Shown: positions 9,848 through 19,664 of the stretch, one piece after another
Position numbering within the stretch: position 1 is the first letter of the stretch
How the letters are laid out: each line of letters begins with the position of its first letter
DNA from: Chthonomonadaceae bacterium
Lineage (GTDB): Bacteria > Armatimonadota > Chthonomonadetes > Chthonomonadales > Chthonomonadaceae
Assembly: GCA_025352825.1 (NCBI GenBank)
Contig: JANXSG010000135.1
Coordinates: forward strand, 1-64,000
Direction: 5' to 3'
Length of the DNA stretch: 64,000 nt
Position numbers and translations under genes: made by a program
The notes under the pieces: model-generated
What the model saw: only the letters and a program-made list of their open reading frames with translations
Databases searched by the model: none
Told to the model about the DNA's origin: nothing

Positions 9848-11341
9848 ATGGAATTAGACGTGTTTTTGAGTAAGGTGTTCGCAAAATATTTTAAAGCGCT
9901 CTTCGTATTAATACTAATTTCGTTCCTAGAAAGTGCCGATGCTCAGAAGATTGGTGAGCACGCAGCAGCAGCTTTAGTAAAGAGTATTGATTGGTCGCTT
10001 GAGATACCTGACCTCCATACCGGATGGCAGGGTATCTATATAGAGCGTTTACGTGATTCTAAAGTACTATATCAACACGAAGCACATCATGTTTTTCTGC
10101 CGGCATCGAATAATAAAATTCTAACATCAGCTGTGGCTCTGGCAAACTTAGGAGCTGACTTTCGTTATCACACTCAGTTGCGGCGCAATAGACCAATTTT
10201 AAAAAATGGCACACTAAAAGGTGATTTGATACTTATTGGATCCGGTGATCCCCTGCTATCCCCCGCCGACCTCAAATCTATTGCGAAGGAAACAATTAAA
10301 GCTGGTATCAAACGCGTTTCGGGTGCAATACTATACGATGATACACTCTTTGATCACCAGCGCTACGGGGATACTTGGGCATGGGATGATATGGATTTTT
10401 ACTACTCTGCTCAAATTAGTGCACTGAACTTGAATGAAAATATGGTATTCCTACAGCCGCACCCGGGAAAGAAAAAAGGAGATCCTGTACGTTTCGATAT
10501 AGGTCCGGTGACAGATTATGCCAATATTCTTAATTCTGCAGTTACAGGCGGCGCCGGCACACCTTCTACTCTGAATATAAGCCGTCAATTGGGTCTGAAT
10601 ACTATCCTGGTAACAGGAACGATTCCGCTCGATATCAAACCTGATAAAAATCTTCCCGTGGGAGTTACCATCGACAATCCATCACGTTATGCAGCATATG
10701 TATTAAAAAAATATTTGGAAAGAGATGGTGTACGAGTACACGGTGGAATTCTTGAATCTAAAACCTCAGCACACGCGTTAAAATTGGTATCTGAGCATGT
10801 TTCGGAGCCTCTTTCTGTCATTCTTAAAAAACTGAATAAACCAAGTGATAACCTTGTCGCTGAGTGCCTTTTAAAGACCGTCGGCGCAAAATTGAAAAAG
10901 CAGGGCACGGGCGGTGAATCAGGAACAGGAGCGCAAGCTGCACGCGAATGGTTCAAGTTGATCGGAATGGATATTTCAGAACTTAATCAAGCCGATGGCT
11001 CTGGTCTGTCGCGTACGAACTACGTTTCCCCAGCCAATATCGTCAAACTACTCGTCTTCCTTCATTCACGGCCTGATTTCTCAGTATTCTTCGATTCGCT
11101 TCCTATAGCTGGTGTGGATGGATCTTTGCGAAACCGTATGAAAGATACGCCAGCTTTCAACAACTGCCATGCAAAAACAGGTTATGTATCCCATGCCAGT
11201 AGTCTGAGTGGCTACGTTACCAACAAAGACGGAGATATAATGGTTTTCTCAATACTGATGAACAATCATCTATGCCCAAACAAAGTTTGCACTCAAATAC
11301 AAGATAAAATCGTAAATCTGCTCGCTAACTATACCGAATAG
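9848..11341 (+). CDS. dacB: D-alanyl-D-alanine carboxypeptidase/endopeptidase (PBP4, peptidase S13)
   Basis: PASNNKILTSA (SxxK), KPSDNLVAE (SxN) and HAKTGYVSHASSLSGY (KTG) motifs. Confidence 0.9.
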   Translation: MELDVFLSKVFAKYFKALFVLILISFLESADAQKIGEHAAAALVKSIDWSLEIPDLHTGWQGIYIERLRDSKVLYQHEAHHVFLPASNNKILTSAVALANLGADFRYHTQLRRNRPILKNGTLKGDLILIGSGDPLLSPADLKSIAKETIKAGIKRVSGAILYDDTLFDHQRYGDTWAWDDMDFYYSAQISALNLNENMVFLQPHPGKKKGDPVRFDIGPVTDYANILNSAVTGGAGTPSTLNISRQLGLNTILVTGTIPLDIKPDKNLPVGVTIDNPSRYAAYVLKKYLERDGVRVHGGILESKTSAHALKLVSEHVSEPLSVILKKLNKPSDNLVAECLLKTVGAKLKKQGTGGESGTGAQAAREWFKLIGMDISELNQADGSGLSRTNYVSPANIVKLLVFLHSRPDFSVFFDSLPIAGVDGSLRNRMKDTPAFNNCHAKTGYVSHASSLSGYVTNKDGDIMVFSILMNNHLCPNKVCTQIQDKIVNLLANYTE

Positions 11342-11383
11342 AATCGGCATATTCTCGTACAAATACATAACTATGACGAGCGA

Positions 11384-12079
11384 TTAGTCATGACTGGAAG
11401 TGAGTTTATAGCCAAATCCTCGAATGGTAATAAGATAAGTTGGATTATCTGGGTCTGCTTCAATTTTTTGGCGAAGGCGGCGAACATAAACAGCCAGCGT
11501 TTTGACACCCAGATCACTTTCGTACCCCCAAATATTTTGGAATATCCAGTCCATTGCAAGCGCTTTTTCTCGATTTCTAGCTAATAGAAGCATAAGTTCA
11601 AATTCACGCTCCGTCAGTTTTGCTGGCACGCCAAACCTGGTTACATCCCTCCTGTCTATATCTACGACGAGATCTCCAATGAGAATCTGTTTTTTCGCAT
11701 CTTGAGGGTTATTATACTCGGTGGCTCGACGCAGATGTGCACGCACTCTGGCAACGAGCTCTCTCGGAGCAAATGGCTTCGTCAGGTAGTCGTCCCCACC
11801 GACTTCCAATCCTATTACTTTATCCGCATTATCATCTTTGGCCGTCAAAAAAATGATAGGCATGTTATGGCGAGTTCGAATCTGCCTGCAAAGACTATAT
11901 CCATCCTGATCTGGCAGACTGACATCTAACACGATCATGTCGAAAGGCTCACCATCCAACGCTCGTTTCGCCTCCTCAGCATTCACCGCTGTTTGGCAGT
12001 AGTAACCTTCCGTCGATAGCAGCTTCTCGATCGCCCTTAGTATAAATCTATCGTCATCAACCAGAAGCAATCGAGGCAT
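11384..12079 (-). CDS. OmpR/PhoB-family response regulator
   Basis: Receiver domain (LLVDDDRFI, DMIVLDVSLPDQDG, FLTAKDD) plus winged-helix DNA-binding domain. Confidence 0.92.
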   Translation of the reverse strand: MPRLLLVDDDRFILRAIEKLLSTEGYYCQTAVNAEEAKRALDGEPFDMIVLDVSLPDQDGYSLCRQIRTRHNMPIIFLTAKDDNADKVIGLEVGGDDYLTKPFAPRELVARVRAHLRRATEYNNPQDAKKQILIGDLVVDIDRRDVTRFGVPAKLTEREFELMLLLARNREKALAMDWIFQNIWGYESDLGVKTLAVYVRRLRQKIEADPDNPTYLITIRGFGYKLTSSHD

Positions 12080-12107
12080 GAATCATTATCTCCTTCTTCA
12101 CGAAACA

Positions 12108-13793
12108 TTACGGAAGTGCGGGAAAGGATATGTTAAATACCGTACCGATTCCAGGTTCACTTTGTACACATATATGGCCTCCATGCTCTTCAACTATTTT
12201 TTTGCAGCTGAATAGCCCCAGTCCAAATCCATTCGCCCTTGTTGTAAAGAATGGATTAAACAACTTCTCCATCGTATCGGCTGAAATACCAATCCCCGTA
12301 TCTCCGATCTCTAATATTTGCTGATCTCCGCCATCATATCCTCTGATAATCAGGCTGCCGCCATTCGTAGTCATCGCCTGAATAGCATTTAAGCAAAGAT
12401 TTACAAAGAGATGGATTAATTGCGAGGAATCGGCGGCAATCAGCTTAAAATTGGTTGGGATATCAACCACTATCTCAATTCCGTTTATCGCTGCCTGGCC
12501 CGAAATTAATGGTATGACTTTCGAAATGACTTCAGCCAACTGGATAGGTGTCGTATTAAGTGCAGCCGGCCGAGAAAAAGCTAATAGATGATGAGTGAGA
12601 GAAGTAAATCGATTTACTTGAAAGCGCATCTCTGCCGAAGCAAGGGATGGTTCTGCATCTAATTCACATTGCATCGCTGTTAAAATATTTCTGATATCAT
12701 GCGCCACGCTCGCTGCTAGTGCTCCAGCAATATGCAGCTTCTCCATTTCTACCATTCCATCATGGGCAGATCGAAGCCTATCAAGTGTTAATCTCAAATT
12801 CTGTTGTAATTTATGATTTTCAATGGTAAGAGATACCTGGTCTATAACGGCCTGAATATGCATAGCTCGAAGTCTATCACGCTCGTGTGTTATTATCTGC
12901 CCCCCGATGATAACGAGCCCGATTTTTCGATTATTGCTAATTAGATCGGCGTGGTTTATAGCACAATTAAGTCTATTTAAAAGAAGCTGATCTATGATCT
13001 CAGGTCGATTCTCTAAGTTAAATTGCATATACTCTTTGGTTTGCCTAACAATAGCATCTTCTAAATCTGGCTTGATTGGTATGACTATCTCAGATATACC
13101 ATTTTCTTGTACCCACTCCAAACCTTCGTATTTCATGCCCAAATCATCTGTAAGCAGGATAGCAACGTATTCTGGAAATAGCAGAGTTTGAAGTATTTGT
13201 ATTATGGAAGATATAGTTTCATGAGATGTGCTATGTTCTATAGTTAGTTGGCAAAGTGCATTGATAGCATGCAAAGTATTCGAAGTTTCCTGGAACTCTT
13301 GTGTGCGTTCGTCAAGTTGATCTTGAATCTCTTTTTGGAGAAGTTTCGTTTCCGTAATATCTTGGAAAGTCCAAAGCCGGGCAATAGGTATGCATTCTGA
13401 ATTGTATACTGGGCCTGTAAATCTTAAAAGTGTAGTAGTAGGAATGCTTAAAAGTTCAATTTCATCCTGATAGGAGAGTTCTGGGTTATTGTAAGTCTTA
13501 TCCAGCAGTTCAATAAAGGATTCGGAATCTCGTACGCGATCGTAGGCTAACTGTCGAGTTAGAATTGGATCAAGCTCTACTATATCCTGCGGTGTGACCG
13601 AGAATAGCTCCCCCATTCTGCGATTTGCAATAATATCCTGACGGTCCAACCCGCTCATTAGTATGGCAGTGTCTGTGGCTTGGAGCAAAGCTTGCAAAAG
13701 CGCGAATTCATTCCCTTTATACATTGGATTCAAAGCTATTTGTGGTGAAATTTTGCTGTCAATTTTGGTATCCATACTGCAAGTATAACCCAT
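12108..13793 (-). CDS. PAS/GAF-type sensor histidine kinase
   Basis: H-box SVAHDIRNILTAM, N-box NLCLNAIQAM, G-boxes GDTGIGIS / GFGLGLFSCKKIVEEHGG; directly upstream of the response regulator. Confidence 0.9.
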   Translation of the reverse strand: MGYTCSMDTKIDSKISPQIALNPMYKGNEFALLQALLQATDTAILMSGLDRQDIIANRRMGELFSVTPQDIVELDPILTRQLAYDRVRDSESFIELLDKTYNNPELSYQDEIELLSIPTTTLLRFTGPVYNSECIPIARLWTFQDITETKLLQKEIQDQLDERTQEFQETSNTLHAINALCQLTIEHSTSHETISSIIQILQTLLFPEYVAILLTDDLGMKYEGLEWVQENGISEIVIPIKPDLEDAIVRQTKEYMQFNLENRPEIIDQLLLNRLNCAINHADLISNNRKIGLVIIGGQIITHERDRLRAMHIQAVIDQVSLTIENHKLQQNLRLTLDRLRSAHDGMVEMEKLHIAGALAASVAHDIRNILTAMQCELDAEPSLASAEMRFQVNRFTSLTHHLLAFSRPAALNTTPIQLAEVISKVIPLISGQAAINGIEIVVDIPTNFKLIAADSSQLIHLFVNLCLNAIQAMTTNGGSLIIRGYDGGDQQILEIGDTGIGISADTMEKLFNPFFTTRANGFGLGLFSCKKIVEEHGGHICVQSEPGIGTVFNISFPALP

Positions 13794-13946
13794 ATAAAGC
13801 TGGAATCCAATACTTTATTTTCTTCCATCCTTAGCTGCAAATTTAGTAATCAGGGCGGTTCAATATAGTTCTGGTGCGTGTATTGCGCTTAAAGTGAACC
13901 GTATCAAACATCCGAATTGAACATATATTTACAGATATAAACTCAC

Positions 13947-14083
13947 GAGCCTTTGCAAAATTCTCAAAATGGTCAAAACACTCTTCACGCCCTCACCCGC
14001 ATCCCCCTCTCCCAAAAACAGGAGAGGGGGTCGGGGGGTGAGGGCTAAAATATGTGCATGAACCCGATTTTTGCAATTCCCTC
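13947..14083. mobile_element. Degenerate MITE-like copy carrying a GC-rich hairpin (no inner element)
   Basis: Right end gatttttgcaattccctc resembles gacttttgcaattacctc; left end gagcctttgcaaaattc; hairpin gccctcaccc...ggggtgagggc at 13989-14045. Confidence 0.5.
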
Positions 14084-14289
14084 TCACAATAATCATATTT
14101 CTGTCAGTGATTTTTAGAATGAATGCATCGTCATGTTTGCAAATTCCCCATTCGCATATTTGCTGAATTAAATGAGAATATTTCGAATTTAAATTATTGA
14201 TTTTAATCCACCTTGGACTTATTACTAATCTCTCAAGAGCTATTTATATCCAATCTTGAGTGTTATTTATGCGATTGATGATGATATAC

Positions 14290-14318
14290 TTGACATCTCT
14301 GCCGATAAAGTTTAAAAT
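14290..14318 (+). promoter_or_regulatory. Predicted sigma70-type promoter (TTGACA-N17-TAAAAT)
   Basis: TTGACA at 14290-14295, 17-bp spacer, TAAAAT at 14313-14318. Confidence 0.75.
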
Positions 14319-14357
14319 ACAAACGGTTGCTACAAACGGTTGCTACAAACGGTTGTA
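14319..14357 (+). promoter_or_regulatory. Three tandem 13-bp operator-like repeats (ACAAACGGTTGCT)
   Basis: acaaacggttgct acaaacggttgct acaaacggttgta directly after the -10; the third unit sits in near-palindrome TACAAACGGTTGTA. Confidence 0.75.
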
Positions 14358-14420
14358 TCATTTCACGTATGATACTGAAACTACTAAGTCGACCTGATAC
14401 AAGTTCAGTGAATTCGGCGA

Positions 14421-15821
14421 ATGCCTTCCTTAGTAGATGGATCAGAATTCGAGAGTAGAATAAGAATTGACCTTCTAACAAAAACTTTTCAGCTCAGAAA
14501 GCAAATTTTAAATTTCCACCTCGATATTCGAGCACGATATGCATTAGTTTTAACTATTTGTACACTTTATGTTCTGGGATGTAAAAATGTTCACGAAGTG
14601 CATCCCCAGATCATAAACCTGAGAGTGAGCGTATATAGTGGTAAAGAGGAATCGGACCTGGCAGCAAAATATGCCATTGCGTTCGAAGCGAACCATCCAA
14701 ACATTCATATCCGCATAGAACCTGTTGCGGGAATGGATAATAACATGAAATTGACCATGCAGTCAGTAGCGGGCACACTGCCGGATGTAGTGTTCCTAGT
14801 TGATTCCAACGTACCCACCTTCAATCGATATCACATCGTTAAAAACCTCTGGCCGTTTATTTATAACGATCAAGCCTTTAACGTAAAAGATATTTATCCC
14901 CAGATGTTAGAGACCGGTAAAGATCGAAACGGCAGCCTCTATATGCTCCCAAGAGAACTTGGGGTTGTAGTTATGTTCTACAACAGAACGCTGTTTCGAC
15001 GTGCAGGACTCCCATATCCATCACCCAAATGGACATACGACGAATTTGTTGAAATGGCGCAAAAATTAACCGTCAGGGATAGCTCGGGACGCACTACACA
15101 ATATGGTTTCCGCGCAAACTACAACTGGCCCGGACTTTATGCTTCGTTGATCTACAGCGAAGGGGGTAAACTGCTGAGTCCCGACAGAATGACCAGTCTT
15201 CTGGGATCAGCAAAGTCAGCTCATGCTCTGCATCTTCTAACAGATATGGTAACCGATTTGCAAATTGCCGCCCCACAAGATGCCACTCTTACATCCCAGG
15301 CGATCCATCCCTTTAGTGCAGGTATAGTGGCCATGACGCCCAGCGTATTTCCAGCGGTTCCAAAAATGCGTGCCACCATGAAACAGTTCGACTGGGATGT
15401 TCAGCGGATGCCTCGTGGCAGTCATAAACTGGTTGTAACTATAGGGGCATCGGGGTATGGCATCTCAGAAACAACACTGCATCCACAAGAATCGTGGCAG
15501 TTCCTGCGCTTCATTCTCAGTACGGAAGGTCAGAAAATTCTCGCCTCGCAAGGCAGCGGTATTCCTGCTCTCAAATCGCTAGCCAAAGATTCCTGCTGGC
15601 GTAAACGAGACCTTCCTCCACAGAATCTGAATGCCTTCACGGATTCAGTTCCGTATGGCATGCCGTGGCAAGATTCCTTGATATTCGCTGATCCCGAGGT
15701 CGTGGATGTAGTTAATGAGGCATTTGACCGCGTCTTCTTGAAACAAAAGAGTGTTGAAAAAGCCTTTGATGAAGCCGATAGTAGGATTTCTGAGATATTA
15801 AAGAAAAGAGCTAGGCAATGA
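14421..15821 (+). CDS. ABC transporter extracellular sugar-binding lipoprotein
   Basis: Lipobox-like LYVLGC, then SBP family 1 features; first gene of an operon with permeases. True start may be downstream of 14421. Confidence 0.85.
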   Translation: MPSLVDGSEFESRIRIDLLTKTFQLRKQILNFHLDIRARYALVLTICTLYVLGCKNVHEVHPQIINLRVSVYSGKEESDLAAKYAIAFEANHPNIHIRIEPVAGMDNNMKLTMQSVAGTLPDVVFLVDSNVPTFNRYHIVKNLWPFIYNDQAFNVKDIYPQMLETGKDRNGSLYMLPRELGVVVMFYNRTLFRRAGLPYPSPKWTYDEFVEMAQKLTVRDSSGRTTQYGFRANYNWPGLYASLIYSEGGKLLSPDRMTSLLGSAKSAHALHLLTDMVTDLQIAAPQDATLTSQAIHPFSAGIVAMTPSVFPAVPKMRATMKQFDWDVQRMPRGSHKLVVTIGASGYGISETTLHPQESWQFLRFILSTEGQKILASQGSGIPALKSLAKDSCWRKRDLPPQNLNAFTDSVPYGMPWQDSLIFADPEVVDVVNEAFDRVFLKQKSVEKAFDEADSRISEILKKRARQ

Positions 15822-16729
15822 CACGGCTTGTGCATACGATGTCACGGTCTAAACGGCGCGAAACGTTGGAGGGTCTCCTGTTTGCATCACCACTGCTTTT
15901 AGGTTTGATTACTCTGACAGTCTGGCCAGTTCTCCGCTCACTTTATATAAGTTTTACCCGATACGATCTTTTTACTCCGCCTGTTTTCATCGGTGTGCGG
16001 AACTATTCAGAGTTGTTTCAAGATCATCTGTTCTGGCAGTCGCTTAGGGTTACCACCATTTACTGAGTGATCAGTGTTCCCCTGGGACTGATATGCAGCC
16101 TGATGGTGGCTCTATTGATGAACCAAAAAGTATTCGGAATTACCGTTTTTCGAACAATATTTTATCTCCCTTCGGTTGTCTCTGGGGTCGCCGTTTCTTT
16201 ACTCTGGGTCTGGATTTTTAATCCAGATTATGGCCTTGCGAATGCACTCATGCGCAGTGCTGGCCTTCAACCAGTCTCCTGGCTAAACGATTCCCGAACC
16301 GCCCTCTTCTCCTTAATTTTGATGAGCCTGTGGGGAGTCGGAGGAGGAATGATGATCTATCTCGCAGGATTGCAAGGTGTTCCTTCAAATCTCTATGAGT
16401 CAGCTAGTTTGGATGGCGCTACCACCCTGCAAAAATTCAAGCATGTAACGCTTCCGATGCTCACTCCAGTAATTTTCTACAATCTCGTGATGGGTATCAT
16501 CGGATCGTTCCAGGTGTTTACACAGGCTTTTGTCATGACTTCTGGTGGGCCTGCCAACTCTACACTCTTCTATGTCCTCTACCTATTTCGACAAGAGTTT
16601 GCTTACTACCACATGGGTTACGCTTCTGCAATGGCTTGGATACTTTTTGGGATTATTTTACTGTTGACTCTACTAGTTTTCAGAACATCCGCCCTGTGGG
16701 TCTATTATGAGGGTGAGCGAAAAACATGA
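15818..16729 (+). pseudogene. Carbohydrate ABC transporter permease (MalF-like) interrupted by an in-frame TGA
   Basis: ORFs 15818-16066 and 16067-16729 share a frame and form one permease (…SLRVTTIY*VISVPLGLICSLMVALL…); EAA-type motif YESASLDGATTLQKFKHVTLPML. Confidence 0.8.
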
Positions 16730-17574
16730 AACGCGGGCATCTTTCCGTACTCAGTAGTCTACAGAAGATGTGGATTTACATTGCACTCATACTTGGAGCC
16801 GGCATTCTGCTTCTCCTTTTTTTATGGATGGTATCCACAGCGCTAAAGACTGCTGATAGAGTAGCAGTTTTCCCTCCGCAGTGGATTCCGAATCCTGTAA
16901 AATGGTCGAACTTTAAAGAGGGGTGGACCACCCTTCCGTTCACGTTGTATCTGGGCAATACGGCCTTTATAACAGGCTCCGTAATTGCTGGTACACTGCT
17001 CACGGCTTCACTCGCCGCTTATAGTTTCTCTCGATTGCAATGGCCAGGGCGTGATATCGTTTTACTTATAACGTTAGCTACTTTGATGCTGCCTTCCCAG
17101 GTCACCATGATACCGGTGTTTTTGATGTTTCGAACTTCTGGATGGCTGAATACATTTTTACTGCTAACAATTGGTGCATGGCTGGGAGGTGGGGCAGTGA
17201 ATATATTTCTGCTCCGACAGTTCATGCTGACACTTCCGGTGGAACTAGAAGAGGCATCGAGGCTCGATGGATGTGGGACTTTCATGATTTATTGGTGCAG
17301 CATTCTGCCTCAAATCAAACCCTGTCTTGCAGTGGTTGCCGTCTTTACTTTTCTCGGTACTTGGAATGACTTCTTCGGACCACTAATCTATTTGACAACT
17401 CCAGACAAAGCAACTCTTGCACTCGGACTGCAGTTTTTCCAGGGGCATTATGGAGTCACACTGCACTACCTGATGGAAGTTTCTCTGCTCATCCTGGCCC
17501 CTTGTTTGCTGCTATTTTTATTCGCTCAGAGAGTCTTTCAAACAGGTTTTGTTATGACTGGAATTAAAGGATAA
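16726..17574 (+). CDS. Carbohydrate ABC transporter permease (MalG-like)
   Basis: EAA-type motif LEEASRLDGCGTFMIYWCSILPQIKPCLAVVAVFTFLGTWNDF; ATGA overlap with the upstream gene. Confidence 0.9.
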   Translation: MKRGHLSVLSSLQKMWIYIALILGAGILLLLFLWMVSTALKTADRVAVFPPQWIPNPVKWSNFKEGWTTLPFTLYLGNTAFITGSVIAGTLLTASLAAYSFSRLQWPGRDIVLLITLATLMLPSQVTMIPVFLMFRTSGWLNTFLLLTIGAWLGGGAVNIFLLRQFMLTLPVELEEASRLDGCGTFMIYWCSILPQIKPCLAVVAVFTFLGTWNDFFGPLIYLTTPDKATLALGLQFFQGHYGVTLHYLMEVSLLILAPCLLLFLFAQRVFQTGFVMTGIKG

Positions 17575-17577
17575 GCT

Positions 17578-19596
17578 ATGAATCATACTCCACGATATAA
17601 GAACGCTAGTTACGCTGGTGAAAGTATCCGTTTGCAGAACTCTCATTTTCGATTTGACTTTCATAAACGCAGGACGGGATGGGGATGGGGTGAAATTTTC
17701 AATGGCGCTGGCGAACTAATCGCCGTTCTGGATCATCTCGGCGAGATCCTTCTCAGCGACCAGGAGATCCCGATGCGGATGGAAGCGGTAGATGTTGTAC
17801 AAACGGAGGGGGATTTTGGTGAAAGGCTCACAATTCAAGTTAGATCAGCAGTTGTTCGAGAGAAATTAAACGGAACCTCGTTTTCGAACTGGATTCACTA
17901 CCCGCTGGATTCTTCTATTTTAACAGGAGAAGTCATCCTCACACTTGATAAAAAACTTCCTGTACTCGCCATTTCCCAAAGGTTTCGTGCGCAAGGTAAC
18001 CTTTCAGCGCGCTATATTCGCGGTCCATGGCTGAAAGTTGGCCAAGATTCTTTTGGCGCTGCTAAAGACGATGCCATTTTCCCAGGTATCGACTGGTTGA
18101 TTGGCGATGAATGGTCGAGTGGAACGGACTGGTTTAAAGATCCCTGGGCGAAGCGATGGATGCCTCATCCTAACAAAGTGACCGCTCCCGTCATGGCTGT
18201 CAGTCATCAGCAAACCGGTATCGGGTTAGCATGGAATCCAAATAGTTCGGTTACCGGCTGGTTTAACTACAGAAGATGTTCCCCACAGCCCGTTTTTGCC
18301 TCCCCAAACTTTCTGGATAGGCGCAATAATCACATTTTGGGTTTGATGACACCGGATGCTGTATTAGAAAGTCAGGAAAACCAGGTCTGTGTTGAAGTGC
18401 CTCTGGAACTTCACCCGGAACAGCAAATCAATTTCGATGCTGAAATCTTTCTGGTAGAAGGCAGCAGCCTCGAAGTCCTGACCGACTGGACTAAACGTCA
18501 TGGAATGCCTATCACATCAGCGACTCAATTGGAACTTCATCAGGCTTTGGATAGTATCGTCACAGCGTATACTGGCCCACTTTGGCATGAGGGACTTGGC
18601 TTTGGCACTGCACAAACACCCGATGGAATTAAGCCATGCCCACCTCGTTTTGCCGCTGAATACTTGGATCGGTTCCCTGATGCACCTCTTGCTGAATCTT
18701 TAAAGGCTAAGATTGAGTGGTGCCGTGAACAGACCGATTCCCTGGAAGATTCCCTGCAGGACACAAAGCTTAAACATATTGAAGAGCTGCTTTCCTTTCA
18801 ATCGCTGGATGGGTCATTTCCGTTCGATCCGGATGGCAGGCACTATCGTAAGGATGATTTTGTCGTTGCTCGTGAGTTTGTCGAACCAATGGGCTTGGCA
18901 GGAGACACTGCACTGGATATTACTATACTGCCTGCCATAGAGATGCTGCAGTTTGCCAACGATTCGGGCAATATCCGGCTCCGCGATGCAGCATGTAAGG
19001 CACTGGATCACTGCCTGCAGTTCTACCGTCCAGAAGGTGGTGATTTCTGGGAAACTCCGCTCCATGCCCCCAACCTCCTTGCCGCCGGGCACGCAGCGAA
19101 CGCATATATATTGGGTTATAGAGCAGTGGGAGATGAACGCTACAAAGATAAGGCTATTTTCTGGATACGCTGCCTTCTACCATTCACTCATTTATGGGAG
19201 CCTGCCGGAAAGCCGATGTTATATAACACCAAACCCTGTTTATGTTCCAGCGATTGGTATTTTGCCAACTGGGTGCGGGATCACGTGCAGTGGGAGGTAC
19301 TGGAAACATTTGCGCAAGCGATTTCACTTGGTATAAAATGGGCAGAGATCGATACTGAGTTGGATTGGAGCAGCTACCAGCGAGCGGTAACTGTTGCTGC
19401 GCTTCGTTGGATGGTCGATTCAAAAATAGACAACTGGCTGCCGCATAATATTCCAGGTTCGCTTGAGCTATTCAGAAATGGGGCTTTCGACGGATGCTTT
19501 GCTGACACACATAACAGTGTCACAGGTAACTACGGAGGAATGGTCATCCCCCCAGATGTTATTGCTATCAATCTTCTAGCGCTTTTGAACGAATGA
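17578..19596 (+). CDS. Uncharacterised 672-aa protein, possible (alpha/alpha)-toroid carbohydrate-active enzyme
   Basis: Intact ORF 3 bp after the permease; repeated helical segments (DAACKALDHCLQFYRPEG…, KDKAIFWIRCLLPF…). Confidence 0.6.
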   Translation: MNHTPRYKNASYAGESIRLQNSHFRFDFHKRRTGWGWGEIFNGAGELIAVLDHLGEILLSDQEIPMRMEAVDVVQTEGDFGERLTIQVRSAVVREKLNGTSFSNWIHYPLDSSILTGEVILTLDKKLPVLAISQRFRAQGNLSARYIRGPWLKVGQDSFGAAKDDAIFPGIDWLIGDEWSSGTDWFKDPWAKRWMPHPNKVTAPVMAVSHQQTGIGLAWNPNSSVTGWFNYRRCSPQPVFASPNFLDRRNNHILGLMTPDAVLESQENQVCVEVPLELHPEQQINFDAEIFLVEGSSLEVLTDWTKRHGMPITSATQLELHQALDSIVTAYTGPLWHEGLGFGTAQTPDGIKPCPPRFAAEYLDRFPDAPLAESLKAKIEWCREQTDSLEDSLQDTKLKHIEELLSFQSLDGSFPFDPDGRHYRKDDFVVAREFVEPMGLAGDTALDITILPAIEMLQFANDSGNIRLRDAACKALDHCLQFYRPEGGDFWETPLHAPNLLAAGHAANAYILGYRAVGDERYKDKAIFWIRCLLPFTHLWEPAGKPMLYNTKPCLCSSDWYFANWVRDHVQWEVLETFAQAISLGIKWAEIDTELDWSSYQRAVTVAALRWMVDSKIDNWLPHNIPGSLELFRNGAFDGCFADTHNSVTGNYGGMVIPPDVIAINLLALLNE

Positions 19597-19664
19597 AAAT
19601 CATTAGAATTCCAGTATCTGTAGCTTGAAGCAGAGCCTGCAATAGGGCGAATTCACTATTGTAT

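Noticed and set aside
14319-14357. Tandem 13-mers as a short CRISPR or microsatellite
   Set aside because: Only three units without spacers, positioned precisely after a -10 element; an operator cluster fits better.
16064-16066. TGA in the permease as selenocysteine or genetic-code reassignment
   Set aside because: TGA ends many genes here (e.g. at ATGA overlaps), and the position in related permeases is not expected to be Cys/Sec/Trp; nonsense mutation or sequence error is simpler.
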